From Alkalinema pantanalense (lineage in GTDB: Bacteria > Cyanobacteriota > Cyanobacteriia > Leptolyngbyales > Leptolyngbyaceae): a stretch of 64,000 nt of DNA. Made by a program: the position numbers and the translations under genes. Below, piece by piece: positions 24,107 to 32,607 of this stretch. The DNA is taken from contig NZ_JBLZFX010000025.1 of the NCBI RefSeq assembly GCF_050753345.1, positions 1-64,000 on the forward strand, in the 5' to 3' direction. Position 1 is the stretch's first letter. Each line of letters opens with the position of its first letter. The notes under the pieces were generated by a model, which was given only the letters and a program-made list of their open reading frames with translations, did no database searches and was not told where the DNA came from.

Positions 24107-24544
24107 ATGTTGCCTCGTTTGGCTGAACGGAATTGGATGACTCTTAGTTTCCCCTCAACCTTGTATCTTGTTCCAGTCCTAGACCTGCTTTTAGATCATG
24201 TCCCCCATGTCTGGCAGCCAGAAGTTCGCCTAGGCTTACAGGAAGCGTTGGTAAACGCCGCAAAACATGGCAACCAACTTGATCCGGATAAGACAATTCA
24301 AGTTTACTTTTCTGCTAGCTCTGAGCGTTGTGAATGGGTAATTTGTGACCAAGGCTGTGGCTTTACGCCGCCCTGTTCCCGCTGTGAGGTCTACGACGAA
24401 GACCTCTGTGATGATCAGGAGTGTGGACGAGGATTATTTATATTGCATCAGATTTTTGACCAAGTCCAGTGGAACTCTCAAGGCACAGAGTTGCGTCTTT
24501 CTAAACAGCTCCGAGAAGGTCGGCGCAACCCTATTTTTTCTTAG
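24107..24544 (+). CDS. RsbW-like ATP-binding (anti-sigma/HATPase) protein
   Basis: This 145-residue protein matches the HATPase_c_2 domain of serine-kinase anti-sigma factors and related regulators. The N-box is L-G-L-Q-E-A-L-V-N-A-A-K-H-G-N and the G1 box V-I-C-D-Q-G-C-G-F, then G-R-G-L-F-I-L-H-Q-I-F-D. Four cysteines between the G boxes (C-S-R-C-E-V-Y-D-E-D-L-C) form an insert that might bind metal. ATG 24107 (MLPRLAERNW) is my choice. The frame is open to TTG 23975, and that extension has a membrane-like segment, so a longer anchored form is possible. No sigma factor or anti-anti-sigma gene is adjacent. Confidence 0.75.
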   Translation: MLPRLAERNWMTLSFPSTLYLVPVLDLLLDHVPHVWQPEVRLGLQEALVNAAKHGNQLDPDKTIQVYFSASSERCEWVICDQGCGFTPPCSRCEVYDEDLCDDQECGRGLFILHQIFDQVQWNSQGTELRLSKQLREGRRNPIFS

Positions 24545-24602
24545 CTGACGTTTTAGCATGATGTGCTTGCTATCTGCTGCCTGAGGAAGGAGTCCTAAAT
24601 GA

Positions 24603-25028
24603 ATCTTCCGAAGCCGCCCTCAACAGGTTCTACTAATCATCATCGTTCTGAATCTCCTATCCACTGGGCTCCACTACACGGACAATGCTCTATTTCTAAA
24701 TCAGTATCCTGGGCCAGACTGGTTTACGCCAAGCGGCGTTCTGGCTACTGTAATTGGGATGACTCCAATTGGACTATTGGGTTACTGGCTGCTATACATC
24801 AGACGCTTATTCTGGCTAGCATTCTTATTTTTAGGAATATATTCAATTACCAGTGTATCGAGTCCGGGGCACTACCTTTTTCCAAGGGTTGCACCCATGT
24901 CCTTCAAAATGCACAGTCTAATTTGGCTGGATGGAGTTGCGGGACTCGCGTTAATTGGTTTCTTACTATGGTCAATTGCGGTAGAGCAAGAGTGGCGTGG
25001 TACTGAGAGAGTTGAGCCCAGGGAGTAG
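24603..25028 (+). pseudogene. Four-helix membrane protein with disturbed 5' end
   Basis: The protein-like frame runs from an ATC codon through a first helix (V-L-L-I-I-I-V-L-N-L-L), H-Y-T-D-N-A-L-F-L-N-Q-Y-P-G-P-D-W-F, and three more helices ending at W-L-D-G-V-A-G-L-A-L-I-G-F-L-L-W-S. The first ATG in this frame is only at 24759, in the second helix. A strong ribosome-binding site (AGGAAGGAG) and ATG 24599 sit just upstream, but in another frame that encodes nothing familiar. A one-base insertion or two-base loss between ATG and codon 2 would explain this. Alternatively translation begins at a rare ATC start or gives a short form from 24759. Family unknown to me, though it looks cyanobacterial. 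Confidence 0.6.
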
Positions 25029-25250
25029 TCCGTTTTTGCGATGCTCTCGATCGTCTCTCAGGACGCTGTCCGTTCTGGTCATGGCAATGGGTATTCTGGA
25101 CTAGTTGCTGACTCTATTCAATGGGATGGCAACCTAGTAACCCTCACCCTATGTTCGGATACCCTGACTTGAGTCCGTAGGTTCAAATCTTGGCAAACTG
25201 GGCTATCTTAGCGTAGGTCACCTTTGGAATCTTTTTGGAATCCGTAATCG

Positions 25251-25553
25251 ATGCGTCAACATTCCCCCCTTATGAAGTCTCAATCTATTAACCGTGCACC
25301 CGTTTCCCGTCGTGCTGTAGCTATGCGGCAACCTGCTTGGATTAATACCCGGCAGTTAGATTTGGTACTCTTGGCGGGGTGTTCCTGTTTGTTGACGCTA
25401 ATGGTGCAGCCCATGGCCACCGCGATGACAGGTTCTAGCTCACCCCATCCGTCGTTGATGGCCTACCCCACCCAGGTTAACGGGTTATCTTGTATTGTGG
25501 CTTACCATGCGAAGCAAGTTCAGCAAGCTGATTTCTTTAAACTGCAAAAGTAA
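25251..25553 (+). CDS. Hypothetical small protein with one hydrophobic segment
   Basis: This 100-residue ORF has a basic N-terminus (residues 1-35), one hydrophobic stretch (L-D-L-V-L-L-A-G-C-S-C-L-L-T-L-M-V-Q-P-M-A, about 37-57) and a short polar tail. It could be an anchored or exported peptide; the cysteines in L-A-G-C-S-C loosely resemble a lipobox but are too far from the start for a standard signal. It converges with the gene at 25556. No family recognised, and coding status is only likely. Confidence 0.4.
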   Translation: MRQHSPLMKSQSINRAPVSRRAVAMRQPAWINTRQLDLVLLAGCSCLLTLMVQPMATAMTGSSSPHPSLMAYPTQVNGLSCIVAYHAKQVQQADFFKLQK

Positions 25554-25555
25554 AC

Positions 25556-25912
25556 TTAAGCTTCAGAAGTAGGACTAGCTTGCATCACACTGGCTTGAAG
25601 CTTGCGATCGCCATGACTCGGGCAGGGGGGCGCGGAGATAGATTTATCCAACCAACCCACGGCCTGTTGCAATCGGGGTAAAGCCTCTTCTGACTGCTGT
25701 TTGAGCAGATACACCAAGGCGACGGCAGCTTGTTCCTGGGCACGGGCCGATCGATTGCCCTTGAGACGATGCCAATCCCGTTCCCGAATCGCGAGGCGAT
25801 CGGCGAGGGCTTGAGCCAGCTCTAAGGAACTCAACGCGCTTAGATCAATCGGTTGTGACGCGATCGGGGTAGTCGAGTGGGAGAGATCAGCAGTAGTGGT
25901 TTGGTCAGTCAT
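25556..25912 (-). CDS. Conserved cyanobacterial protein (DUF6439-like)
   Basis: This 118-residue helical protein has a core S-S-L-E-L-A-Q-A-L-A-D-R-L-A-I-R-E-R-D-W followed by H-R-L-K-G-N-R-S-A-R-A-Q-E-Q-A-A-V-A-L-V-Y-L-L, a pattern I associate with a small cyanobacterial family (DUF6439, from memory). The start at ATG 25912 has GAGG 8 bases upstream; the frame continues to 26005 without sequence of the same character. It may share a divergent promoter region with the next gene. Function unknown. Confidence 0.65.
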   Translation of the reverse strand: MTDQTTTADLSHSTTPIASQPIDLSALSSLELAQALADRLAIRERDWHRLKGNRSARAQEQAAVALVYLLKQQSEEALPRLQQAVGWLDKSISAPPCPSHGDRKLQASVMQASPTSEA

Positions 25913-26064
25913 GGTGAAATCCTCAGAAGCCACAGGGTTTGCATGAACTTTTGCATGAACTATTCTCCAGCCTAACGCAGACCCTGACCTAACCACCAAA
26001 ACCACTTGTTCTCCCTAGCTACCCTAAAAATTTTAATTACACAGGCTTTGCTGTAAGAGGTGCT

Positions 26065-26568
26065 ATGTCATCGTTGCCCCCATCTTCTTCGGATATTTCC
26101 CTAAATCCTGAGGGCGATCGGCCTGCGGGAGAGATGGCTTCTAAGGCGATTCATTCTGGGGGCGTAGGGACTCAAGGTATAGCGACTCAAGGTGGGGAGG
26201 CAGAGTTGGATCTTGGGCAGGAATTGCAGGCGATCGAAGCTTCCCTCCAGGCACTTAAAACCCGTTACCACGAAGTCCAAGCTGCTCAATACCAAAAAGC
26301 AGAGCTTGGGGAACAGCGCGATCGCTTAGATCCTCAAGCCCCCACCTTCAAAGCAGAACTAGAGGCGATCGATCGGCAATTAGGCGAATTGGAATTCACC
26401 CTAGAAAGTCGTTTATTTTCCTGGTCAGGGGTGCGGGAGTATTTCTGGCAGGCGGTGCGGTTTGGCGGTTTGGGGCTAGTGATTGGCTGGACTTTGGCCT
26501 ATGGGGTGCTGAAACAGCCAAACCCGAATCCGACTACACCCTTGGAACGGCAGGAAATTTTGAAATAG
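26065..26568 (+). CDS. Coiled-coil protein with C-terminal membrane helix
   Basis: This 167-residue protein has a disordered, serine/glycine-rich N-terminus (1-50), a long coiled coil (about 52-115, Q-E-L-Q-A-I-E-A-S-L-Q-A-L-K then repeated L-G-E-Q/L-G-E-L heptads) and one C-terminal membrane helix (F-G-G-L-G-L-V-I-G-W-T-L-A-Y-G-V). This is a tail-anchored layout with most of the chain in the cytoplasm. Divergent from the gene at 25556-25912. No enzymatic motif is visible. Confidence 0.7.
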   Translation: MSSLPPSSSDISLNPEGDRPAGEMASKAIHSGGVGTQGIATQGGEAELDLGQELQAIEASLQALKTRYHEVQAAQYQKAELGEQRDRLDPQAPTFKAELEAIDRQLGELEFTLESRLFSWSGVREYFWQAVRFGGLGLVIGWTLAYGVLKQPNPNPTTPLERQEILK

Positions 26569-26718
26569 CCGTGCCAAATCCCAGCTAAAAATTAAAAGTG
26601 CGAGAATGGAAGGCAAGTGAATATTTAAAAGTGATTGTTCCAGCATCCAAATGTTCAATCACGGTTGAATATTCAACAAGCGTGTTCAATAACAGTGTTC
26701 AACAAGTTTGCCTTTGCC

Positions 26719-28104
26719 ATGACTAAACGGATTGCTGAAATTATTCGCAACGGCCAACCGGATCAACGGGTCACGATTCAAGGTTGGGTACGGACTAAAC
26801 GGGAACAGAAAACCTTCACGTTCCTAGAAGTCAATGATGGCTCCTCCATGGCAGGGCTGCAAGCGGTGGTTAACGCCGAGCTACCGGACTACGAAGCGAC
26901 GATGAAACGGATCAATACGGGCGCGTCGGTGGCGATCGTGGGGGTCTTGGTTCCCTCCCAAGGCAAAGGGCAACGGATCGAAATTCAAGCAGAATCCGTC
27001 ACGGTCTATGGCGACGCTGACCCGGAAACCTATCCCCTGCAAAAGAAACGCCATTCCTTTGAATTCCTACGGGACATCGGGCATCTGCGATCGCGCACCA
27101 ATACCCTCGGAGCGGTGTTTCGGGTGCGGAATGCCTGCGCGACGGCCATCCATCAGTTTTTCCAAGAACGGGGCTTCCTGTGGGTGCATACGCCGATTCT
27201 GACGGCGAGTGACTGCGAAGGGGCGGGGGAAATGTTTACCGTCACCCGCTTCAACTTGGACAACCTACCGCTGCAAAACGGCAAAGTGGACTACAGCCAG
27301 GATTTCTTTGGCAAGCCGACCTATCTCACCGTTAGCGGGCAGTTGGAAGCGGAAATTATGGCCATGGCCTTTTCCGATGTCTACACCTTTGGCCCCACCT
27401 TCCGTGCCGAGAATTCCAACACCTCCCGGCACTTGGCGGAATTCTGGATGGTGGAACCGGAAATGGCGTTCTGTGACCTGCAAGGGGATATGGAACTGGC
27501 CGAGGCATTTCTCAAACACATCTTCCAGTATGTGATGAACCATTGTCAGGAGGATATGGAGTTCTTTAACCAGCGGATTGACAATAGCGTTCTTGCAACG
27601 GCGGAGAATATTATCAACAACGAGTTTGCGCGGGTGACCTACACCGAAGCGATCGAATTGCTGGAAAAGGCCGATCGATCGTTTGAATATCCCGTTAGTT
27701 GGGGCTTGGATCTGCAATCGGAACACGAACGGTACTTGGCCGAAGAGTTGTTTAAAAAGCCCGTGATCGTGACGAACTATCCCACGGAAATTAAGGCGTT
27801 TTACATGCGCTTGGATGAAGGGGAAAAGACGGTATCTGCGATGGATATCCTGGCTCCAAAAATTGGGGAAATTATTGGCGGTTCCCAACGGGAAGAGCGG
27901 CTGGAGGTGTTGGAGCGGCGGATTGTAGCCCAGGGCTTAGATCCGGCGACCTATTGGTGGTACCTCGATCTGCGGCGGTTTGGCACAGTGCCCCACGCAG
28001 GGTTTGGCTTGGGGTTTGAGCGGTTGGTACAGTTCATGACGGGGATGCAAAACATTCGCGATGTCATTCCCTTCCCACGCACCCCCTTAAGTGTTGAGTT
28101 TTAG
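26719..28104 (+). CDS. asnS: Asparaginyl-tRNA synthetase
   Basis: This 461-residue class IIb aminoacyl-tRNA synthetase charges tRNA-Asn. The N-terminal OB-fold anticodon domain (V-T-I-Q-G-W-V-R-T-K-R-E) is followed by motif 2 (F-R-A-E-N-S-N-T-S-R-H-L-A-E-F) and motif 3 (G-F-G-L-G-F-E-R). The asparagine-specific W-M-V-E-P-E-M-A-F segment separates it from aspartyl-tRNA synthetase. ATG 26719 begins the family-typical M-T-K-R-I-A-E-I-I; an upstream frame from 26635 would add 28 unrelated residues. The preceding 110 bases are rich in repeats of GTTCAA/TATTCAA. It is followed by a repeat element and then valS. Confidence 0.95.
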   Translation: MTKRIAEIIRNGQPDQRVTIQGWVRTKREQKTFTFLEVNDGSSMAGLQAVVNAELPDYEATMKRINTGASVAIVGVLVPSQGKGQRIEIQAESVTVYGDADPETYPLQKKRHSFEFLRDIGHLRSRTNTLGAVFRVRNACATAIHQFFQERGFLWVHTPILTASDCEGAGEMFTVTRFNLDNLPLQNGKVDYSQDFFGKPTYLTVSGQLEAEIMAMAFSDVYTFGPTFRAENSNTSRHLAEFWMVEPEMAFCDLQGDMELAEAFLKHIFQYVMNHCQEDMEFFNQRIDNSVLATAENIINNEFARVTYTEAIELLEKADRSFEYPVSWGLDLQSEHERYLAEELFKKPVIVTNYPTEIKAFYMRLDEGEKTVSAMDILAPKIGEIIGGSQREERLEVLERRIVAQGLDPATYWWYLDLRRFGTVPHAGFGLGFERLVQFMTGMQNIRDVIPFPRTPLSVEF

Positions 28105-28148
28105 GTGGATTGCTAATACCCAATCAACTTTTGATTGCAACACAGATC

Positions 28149-28232
28149 CGATCCCCCTAAATCCCCCTTAAAAAGGGGGACTTTGAAAGAATTTGCCTGA
28201 ATCCCCCCTTTTGAAGGGGGTAGGGGGGATCG
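28149..28232. repeat. MITE-like palindromic repeat element between asnS and valS
   Basis: The element begins CGATCCCCCTAAATCCCCCTT and ends with AAGGGGGTAGGGGGGATCG, imperfect terminal inverted repeats of about 20 bases. Each end also folds on itself (CCCCCTTAAAAAGGGGG and CCCCCCTTTTGAAGGGGG). G/C-run palindromes of this sort are common dispersed elements in cyanobacterial genomes. The end motif TTCGATCCCCCTA or close variants recurs in non-coding DNA near 45911 and 60977 in this window. Confidence 0.65.
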
Positions 28233-28391
28233 AATGTATCGCATTAATCAATTAATTTAGTATGAGCCTATTGACTTGCAAGCTCGATCGGGTGTGATGA
28301 GAGTGACAGACACAGAGCCACACGCCGATCGCCACTTGCCGCTATCATGGGCAGATAGCAATTTTTGTAATGTGAAATTCTATCTGTCCCA

Positions 28392-31300
28392 ATGACTGCA
28401 TCCATTCCCACCCTCGCCAGCCAATACGAATCCAAAACCACCGAAGCCAAATGGCAAGCCTTTTGGGAGGAACATGCAGTCTTTCAGGCCGATCCGTCCC
28501 AACCGGGAGAAATGTACTCCGTGGTGATTCCGCCGCCTAACGTGACGGGAAGCCTGCACATGGGCCACGCCTTCAATACCGCTTTGATCGACACGATCGT
28601 GCGCTACCAGCGGATGTTGGGCAAAAATACCCTCTGCCTGCCGGGGACTGACCACGCCAGCATTGCCGTACAAACCATTTTAGAAAAGCAACTGAAAGCC
28701 GAAGGCAAAACGCGGGATGACCTGGGTCGTGAAGCATTCCTAGCCCGTGCCTGGGAGTGGAAGGCGGAATCCGGTGGCACCATCACTAACCAAATGCGGC
28801 GGCTGGGTTTTTCCGTGGATTGGTCGCGGGAGCGCTTCACCCTGGATGAGGGACTGTCAAAGGCCGTGTTGGAAGCCTTTGTCAAACTCTACCAAGAGGG
28901 CTTGATCTATCGCGGTAATTACCTGGTCAACTGGTGCCCCGCCAGCCAATCCGCTGTGTCGGATTTGGAAGTGGAAAACCAGGAAGTTAACGGCAATCTC
29001 TGGCATTTCCGCTATCCCCTCACCGAAAGCGATGGTTACATCGAAGTGGCCACCACCCGCCCCGAAACCATGCTGGGCGATACTGCTGTGGCCGTTAACT
29101 CCAACGACGATCGCTACAAACACCTCATCGGCCAAACGGTACTACTGCCGCTGCAACTGCGGGAAATTCCCATCATTGCCGATGAGTACGTGGATGCGAG
29201 CTTTGGTACCGGCTGCGTCAAGATCACCCCGGCCCACGACCCCAACGACTTTGAGATGGGCAAGCGCCACAACCTACCGTTCATCAACGTCATGAACAAA
29301 GACGGCACGATGAATGAAAATGCGGGGGCCTTCCAAGGAATCGATCGCTTTGAAGCGCGTAAGCAAGTCGTGGAAGCCATGGATCGGGAAGGCTGCCTGG
29401 TCAAGGTGGAAGATTACAAAACCACGATTCCCTACAGCGATCGCGGCAAGGTGCCCGTGGAGCCGATGATTTCGACCCAGTGGTTTGTCAAGATCGATCC
29501 GCTGGCGCAGACGGCGTTGAAAGCGTTGGATGAGCAAAACTCACCGGAGTTTGTCCCCGATCGTTGGAAAAAGGTCTACCGCGACTGGCTGACGAACCTG
29601 CGCGATTGGTGCATTTCCCGCCAACTGTGGTGGGGCCACCAAATTCCCGCCTGGTATGCCGTCAGCGAAACCGGCGGCGTGATTACCGACAGTACGCCCT
29701 TCTTTGTTGCCCATAGTGAAGCCGATGCTCGCCAGCAGGCGATCGAGCAATTTGGAGAAGGGGTGCAGTTGGAACAGGATCCGGATGTCTTAGATACCTG
29801 GTTCTCCTCGGGGCTGTGGCCGTTTTCCACCCTGGGTTGGCCTAATCCGGAAGCCGAAGATTTGCAGCGCTACTATCCCACCAGCACCCTTGTCACGGGC
29901 TTTGACATCATCTTTTTCTGGGTGGCCCGGATGACCCTGATGGCAGGGCATTTCACTGGACAGATGCCGTTTAAGCATGTTTACATCCATGGCCTGGTGC
30001 GGGACGAAAAGGGCCAGAAGATGTCCAAGTCGAAAAATAATGGCATTGATCCACTGGTGCTGATTGAGAAATACGGCACCGATGCGCTGCGTTACACCTT
30101 AATTAAGGAGGTGACCGGGGCTGGCCAGGACATTCGTCTGGAATACGATCGCAAAAAGGATGAGTCGCCCTCGGTGGAAGCCTCCCGCAACTTCACCAAC
30201 AAGCTGTGGAATGCTTCGCGCTTTGTGCTGATGAACCTGGATGGGCAAACGCCGGAGCAATTGGGTGCACCGGATCCCAACAGTTTGGAATTGAGCGATC
30301 GCTGGATTCTCTCCCGCTACAACCAAGTCACCCAAGAAGTGCGGCACCATCTTGATAATTTTGGTTTAGGGGAAGGGGCCAAACTGCTCTATGAATTTTT
30401 CTGGGGCGATTTCTGTGACTGGTACATCGAACTGGTCAAGTCCCGTCTCCAGGGAGACAAGAATGATTCCCGTACCGTCGCCCAGCAAACCCTAGCGTTG
30501 GTGCTGGAGGGGACGATCAAGCTACTCCATCCCTTCATGCCCCACATCACTGAGGAAATTTGGCACACCGTTGTCCAGAAAGACCCGGCAACAGGGATCA
30601 GCCTCGCGTTGCAAGCCTATCCCAGCGTTGACGCGACTTTGATTGATGGGGATTTGGAAGCGCAGTTTGAGTTAATCATTGGGGCGATTCGCACGGTGCG
30701 GAACCTACGGGCCGAGGCAGGGATCAAGCCCGGTGAAAAGATTGAAGCCATCCTGCAATCGGAAAGCGATCGGGAACGGAAAATCCTCATCGCTAGCCAG
30801 AAATACATCCGCGACTTGGCTAAGGTGAAGCAACTCACGATCGTGGATCCCCAGTCGGCACCGGCGATCGTTCCTGCGGCGGAAGCCCCGAACACGACTC
30901 CAGTCCCAGCGATGGCACCGCCAGTCTCGCAGGCTTCTACAGCTGCCCCCACCGCCCAAACCCTGCGGATCACCAACCGCAAGCCCTGGAGCGAAAAGAC
31001 CTGGCAGGAAAAACTGGAAATCCGAGATGCCGTGTCCACGGTGACTGACTTCTTAGGTCAGCACCGTAAGTTTGCATTGACGATCGGTTCCTTTGGCTTG
31101 CTTTATTTCATCCTCAGCGTCACCCTAGCGTCCCTGAGGACGGTGTATCAGGTGCCCTTTCTGTCCAATCTTCTAGAAGTCCTGGGTCTTGTCTATGCTG
31201 TGCTCTATACCAAGGACAACCTGCTGACCCGCGCCGATCGCCAACGCACCTTTGGCAAACTACGCCAGCTTAAGGATGATGTGTTGGGCAATGGCTTACT

Positions 31301-31685
31301 GTTACCCCAATCGGCTGTCGTGGAGACCGCCCCCGCAGCCCTAGCCCCAGACGTTGCTCCGAAGGCTGCCCCCGTGACTGAAGCTGCGGATCCTGCACCG
31401 AAATCCGCCGAGCTATCCAACGATCGGCAAATGTTCGCGGGCGTTGTGGGTACGGTACAGGTTCTGATCCCCTTGGCGGGGCTGGTCGATATTGCCGCCC
31501 TCACTGCCAAGCTAGACAAAGACCTCAAAAAAGTTGAGGCCGAAATTCAGTCCCTCTCTGGTCGTTTGCAGAATCCCAAGTTTGTGGATAAAGCCCCGAT
31601 CGAGGTGGTTCAAGGGGCAAAAGATGCCCTCGCAGAGGCGGAGAAGCAAGCAGAACTCCTCAAGGAACGCTTAGCGCTGCTTTAA
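28392..31685 (+). CDS. valS: Valyl-tRNA synthetase with inserted membrane-anchoring CAAD domain
   Basis: This 1097-residue class I synthetase shows the HIGH motif (S-L-H-M-G-H-A-F, about residue 57) and K-M-S-K-S (about 543), the editing domain, and the C-terminal coiled coil (D-K-D-L-K-K-V-E-A-E-I-Q-S-L-S-G-R-L). It is some 200 residues longer than a standard bacterial ValRS. The extra part lies at about 820-1010, just before the C-terminal arm: two alanine/proline-rich linkers flank a domain beginning K-P-W-S-E-K-T-W-Q-E-K-L-E with two hydrophobic helices. This matches the CAAD domain known from cyanobacterial synthetases, which attaches them to thylakoid membranes. The catalytic core appears complete. 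A one-gene transcript is likely. Confidence 0.95.
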   Translation: MTASIPTLASQYESKTTEAKWQAFWEEHAVFQADPSQPGEMYSVVIPPPNVTGSLHMGHAFNTALIDTIVRYQRMLGKNTLCLPGTDHASIAVQTILEKQLKAEGKTRDDLGREAFLARAWEWKAESGGTITNQMRRLGFSVDWSRERFTLDEGLSKAVLEAFVKLYQEGLIYRGNYLVNWCPASQSAVSDLEVENQEVNGNLWHFRYPLTESDGYIEVATTRPETMLGDTAVAVNSNDDRYKHLIGQTVLLPLQLREIPIIADEYVDASFGTGCVKITPAHDPNDFEMGKRHNLPFINVMNKDGTMNENAGAFQGIDRFEARKQVVEAMDREGCLVKVEDYKTTIPYSDRGKVPVEPMISTQWFVKIDPLAQTALKALDEQNSPEFVPDRWKKVYRDWLTNLRDWCISRQLWWGHQIPAWYAVSETGGVITDSTPFFVAHSEADARQQAIEQFGEGVQLEQDPDVLDTWFSSGLWPFSTLGWPNPEAEDLQRYYPTSTLVTGFDIIFFWVARMTLMAGHFTGQMPFKHVYIHGLVRDEKGQKMSKSKNNGIDPLVLIEKYGTDALRYTLIKEVTGAGQDIRLEYDRKKDESPSVEASRNFTNKLWNASRFVLMNLDGQTPEQLGAPDPNSLELSDRWILSRYNQVTQEVRHHLDNFGLGEGAKLLYEFFWGDFCDWYIELVKSRLQGDKNDSRTVAQQTLALVLEGTIKLLHPFMPHITEEIWHTVVQKDPATGISLALQAYPSVDATLIDGDLEAQFELIIGAIRTVRNLRAEAGIKPGEKIEAILQSESDRERKILIASQKYIRDLAKVKQLTIVDPQSAPAIVPAAEAPNTTPVPAMAPPVSQASTAAPTAQTLRITNRKPWSEKTWQEKLEIRDAVSTVTDFLGQHRKFALTIGSFGLLYFILSVTLASLRTVYQVPFLSNLLEVLGLVYAVLYTKDNLLTRADRQRTFGKLRQLKDDVLGNGLLLPQSAVVETAPAALAPDVAPKAAPVTEAADPAPKSAELSNDRQMFAGVVGTVQVLIPLAGLVDIAALTAKLDKDLKKVEAEIQSLSGRLQNPKFVDKAPIEVVQGAKDALAEAEKQAELLKERLALL

Positions 31686-31912
31686 AGTTCACGCTGTCTG
31701 AACGCTAACCTGCGCTAACCTGTGAGGTTATTTCAGTCGCGATCGGTGAGAGTTGCCTGGAAATGTGATCCGGCGCAACCTTCACCGATCGACGGTTGAG
31801 TTCATCTTTTTATTTGGCTGGAAGGCTTACTTGTCTCTTCTTGCGGATGACTGAGGTACCATTGCACTGAGTTCTTAGATTGTGTTCGTTCATCCTTATC
31901 TAAAAGCTAGCC

Positions 31913-32383
31913 ATGCTGTACCTTGCTCAAGTGGCCATTAGAGACTTGCCAGAGGAGACCTCTGGATTTCAGTTACTTGCTGTGCAGGAGTCAGAAGACG
32001 CTTGGGCGGTATTATCTGGCGAAACCTTACTTTCCAGTGGCCAAGCAGAAAAGTTTTCGCCTAATCTACTGGTCTTGGTGGAAACGTCTGGGAATAAGGA
32101 CATTCTGCGGATTTACGACGCTAAGACCTGGATTCTAGAGATTGTCCAGCGCTACTTGACCTGTGGGATCACTCCTGAGTTTATTATCCAAGAGCGAGAA
32201 CGGGCGGAACAGTGGCGGCAATCTCTAACCTTGCAAAGCCAAGAACTCGATCGACGAGCCCTAGAGCTAGAAGCGCGACGGGAACAAATACAAGCTTTGG
32301 AAGAAGAATTAAAGCGGGAAAAACGTCGTTTAGAAGCTGGGCAGGGTGATTTTTCTGATTCAACCTCTGAAAATGCTGGCTAG
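31913..32383 (+). CDS. Conserved-looking protein with C-terminal coiled coil
   Basis: This 156-residue protein has an N-terminal alpha/beta region (M-L-Y-L-A-Q-V-A, A-V-L-S-G-E-T-L-L, L-V-L-V-E-T, I-L-R-I-Y-D-A-K-T-W) and a long charged coiled coil (about 98-148, repeated E-R/E-E-L/R-R). The arrangement suggests a small regulatory or scaffolding protein. It precedes glgC by 224 bases on the same strand, but no functional link is known to me. No family was recognised with certainty. Confidence 0.65.
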   Translation: MLYLAQVAIRDLPEETSGFQLLAVQESEDAWAVLSGETLLSSGQAEKFSPNLLVLVETSGNKDILRIYDAKTWILEIVQRYLTCGITPEFIIQERERAEQWRQSLTLQSQELDRRALELEARREQIQALEEELKREKRRLEAGQGDFSDSTSENAG

Positions 32384-32607
32384 GACTGGCGTTTGGTGAT
32401 TGATTGACCCTCGGAATTGCAACCCTGACTGCTCTTCCAGTGGCGTTGAAAAGGGTATTGAAGATGACATAACGTGCTTCAACACAAAAATCAACGATCG
32501 ATCATTACAAAAATTGATCCCTGAAAGTATCCCAAACCCCTTGCAAACGATCTCACACCGTTTGAAACTATTGGTGGGAGTTGATAGGCAAGTTTTAGAG
32601 GTTTCGC

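Noticed and set aside
24599..25006. 135-codon ORF from ATG 24599
   Set aside because: Despite the strong ribosome-binding site, its sequence is not protein-like, and the overlapping +1 frame encodes clear membrane helices.
25170..25200. tRNA-like T-arm (GGTTCAAATC) in the spacer before 25251
   Set aside because: The flanking bases do not form the required 5-bp stem, and no D-arm, anticodon arm or acceptor stem could be built.
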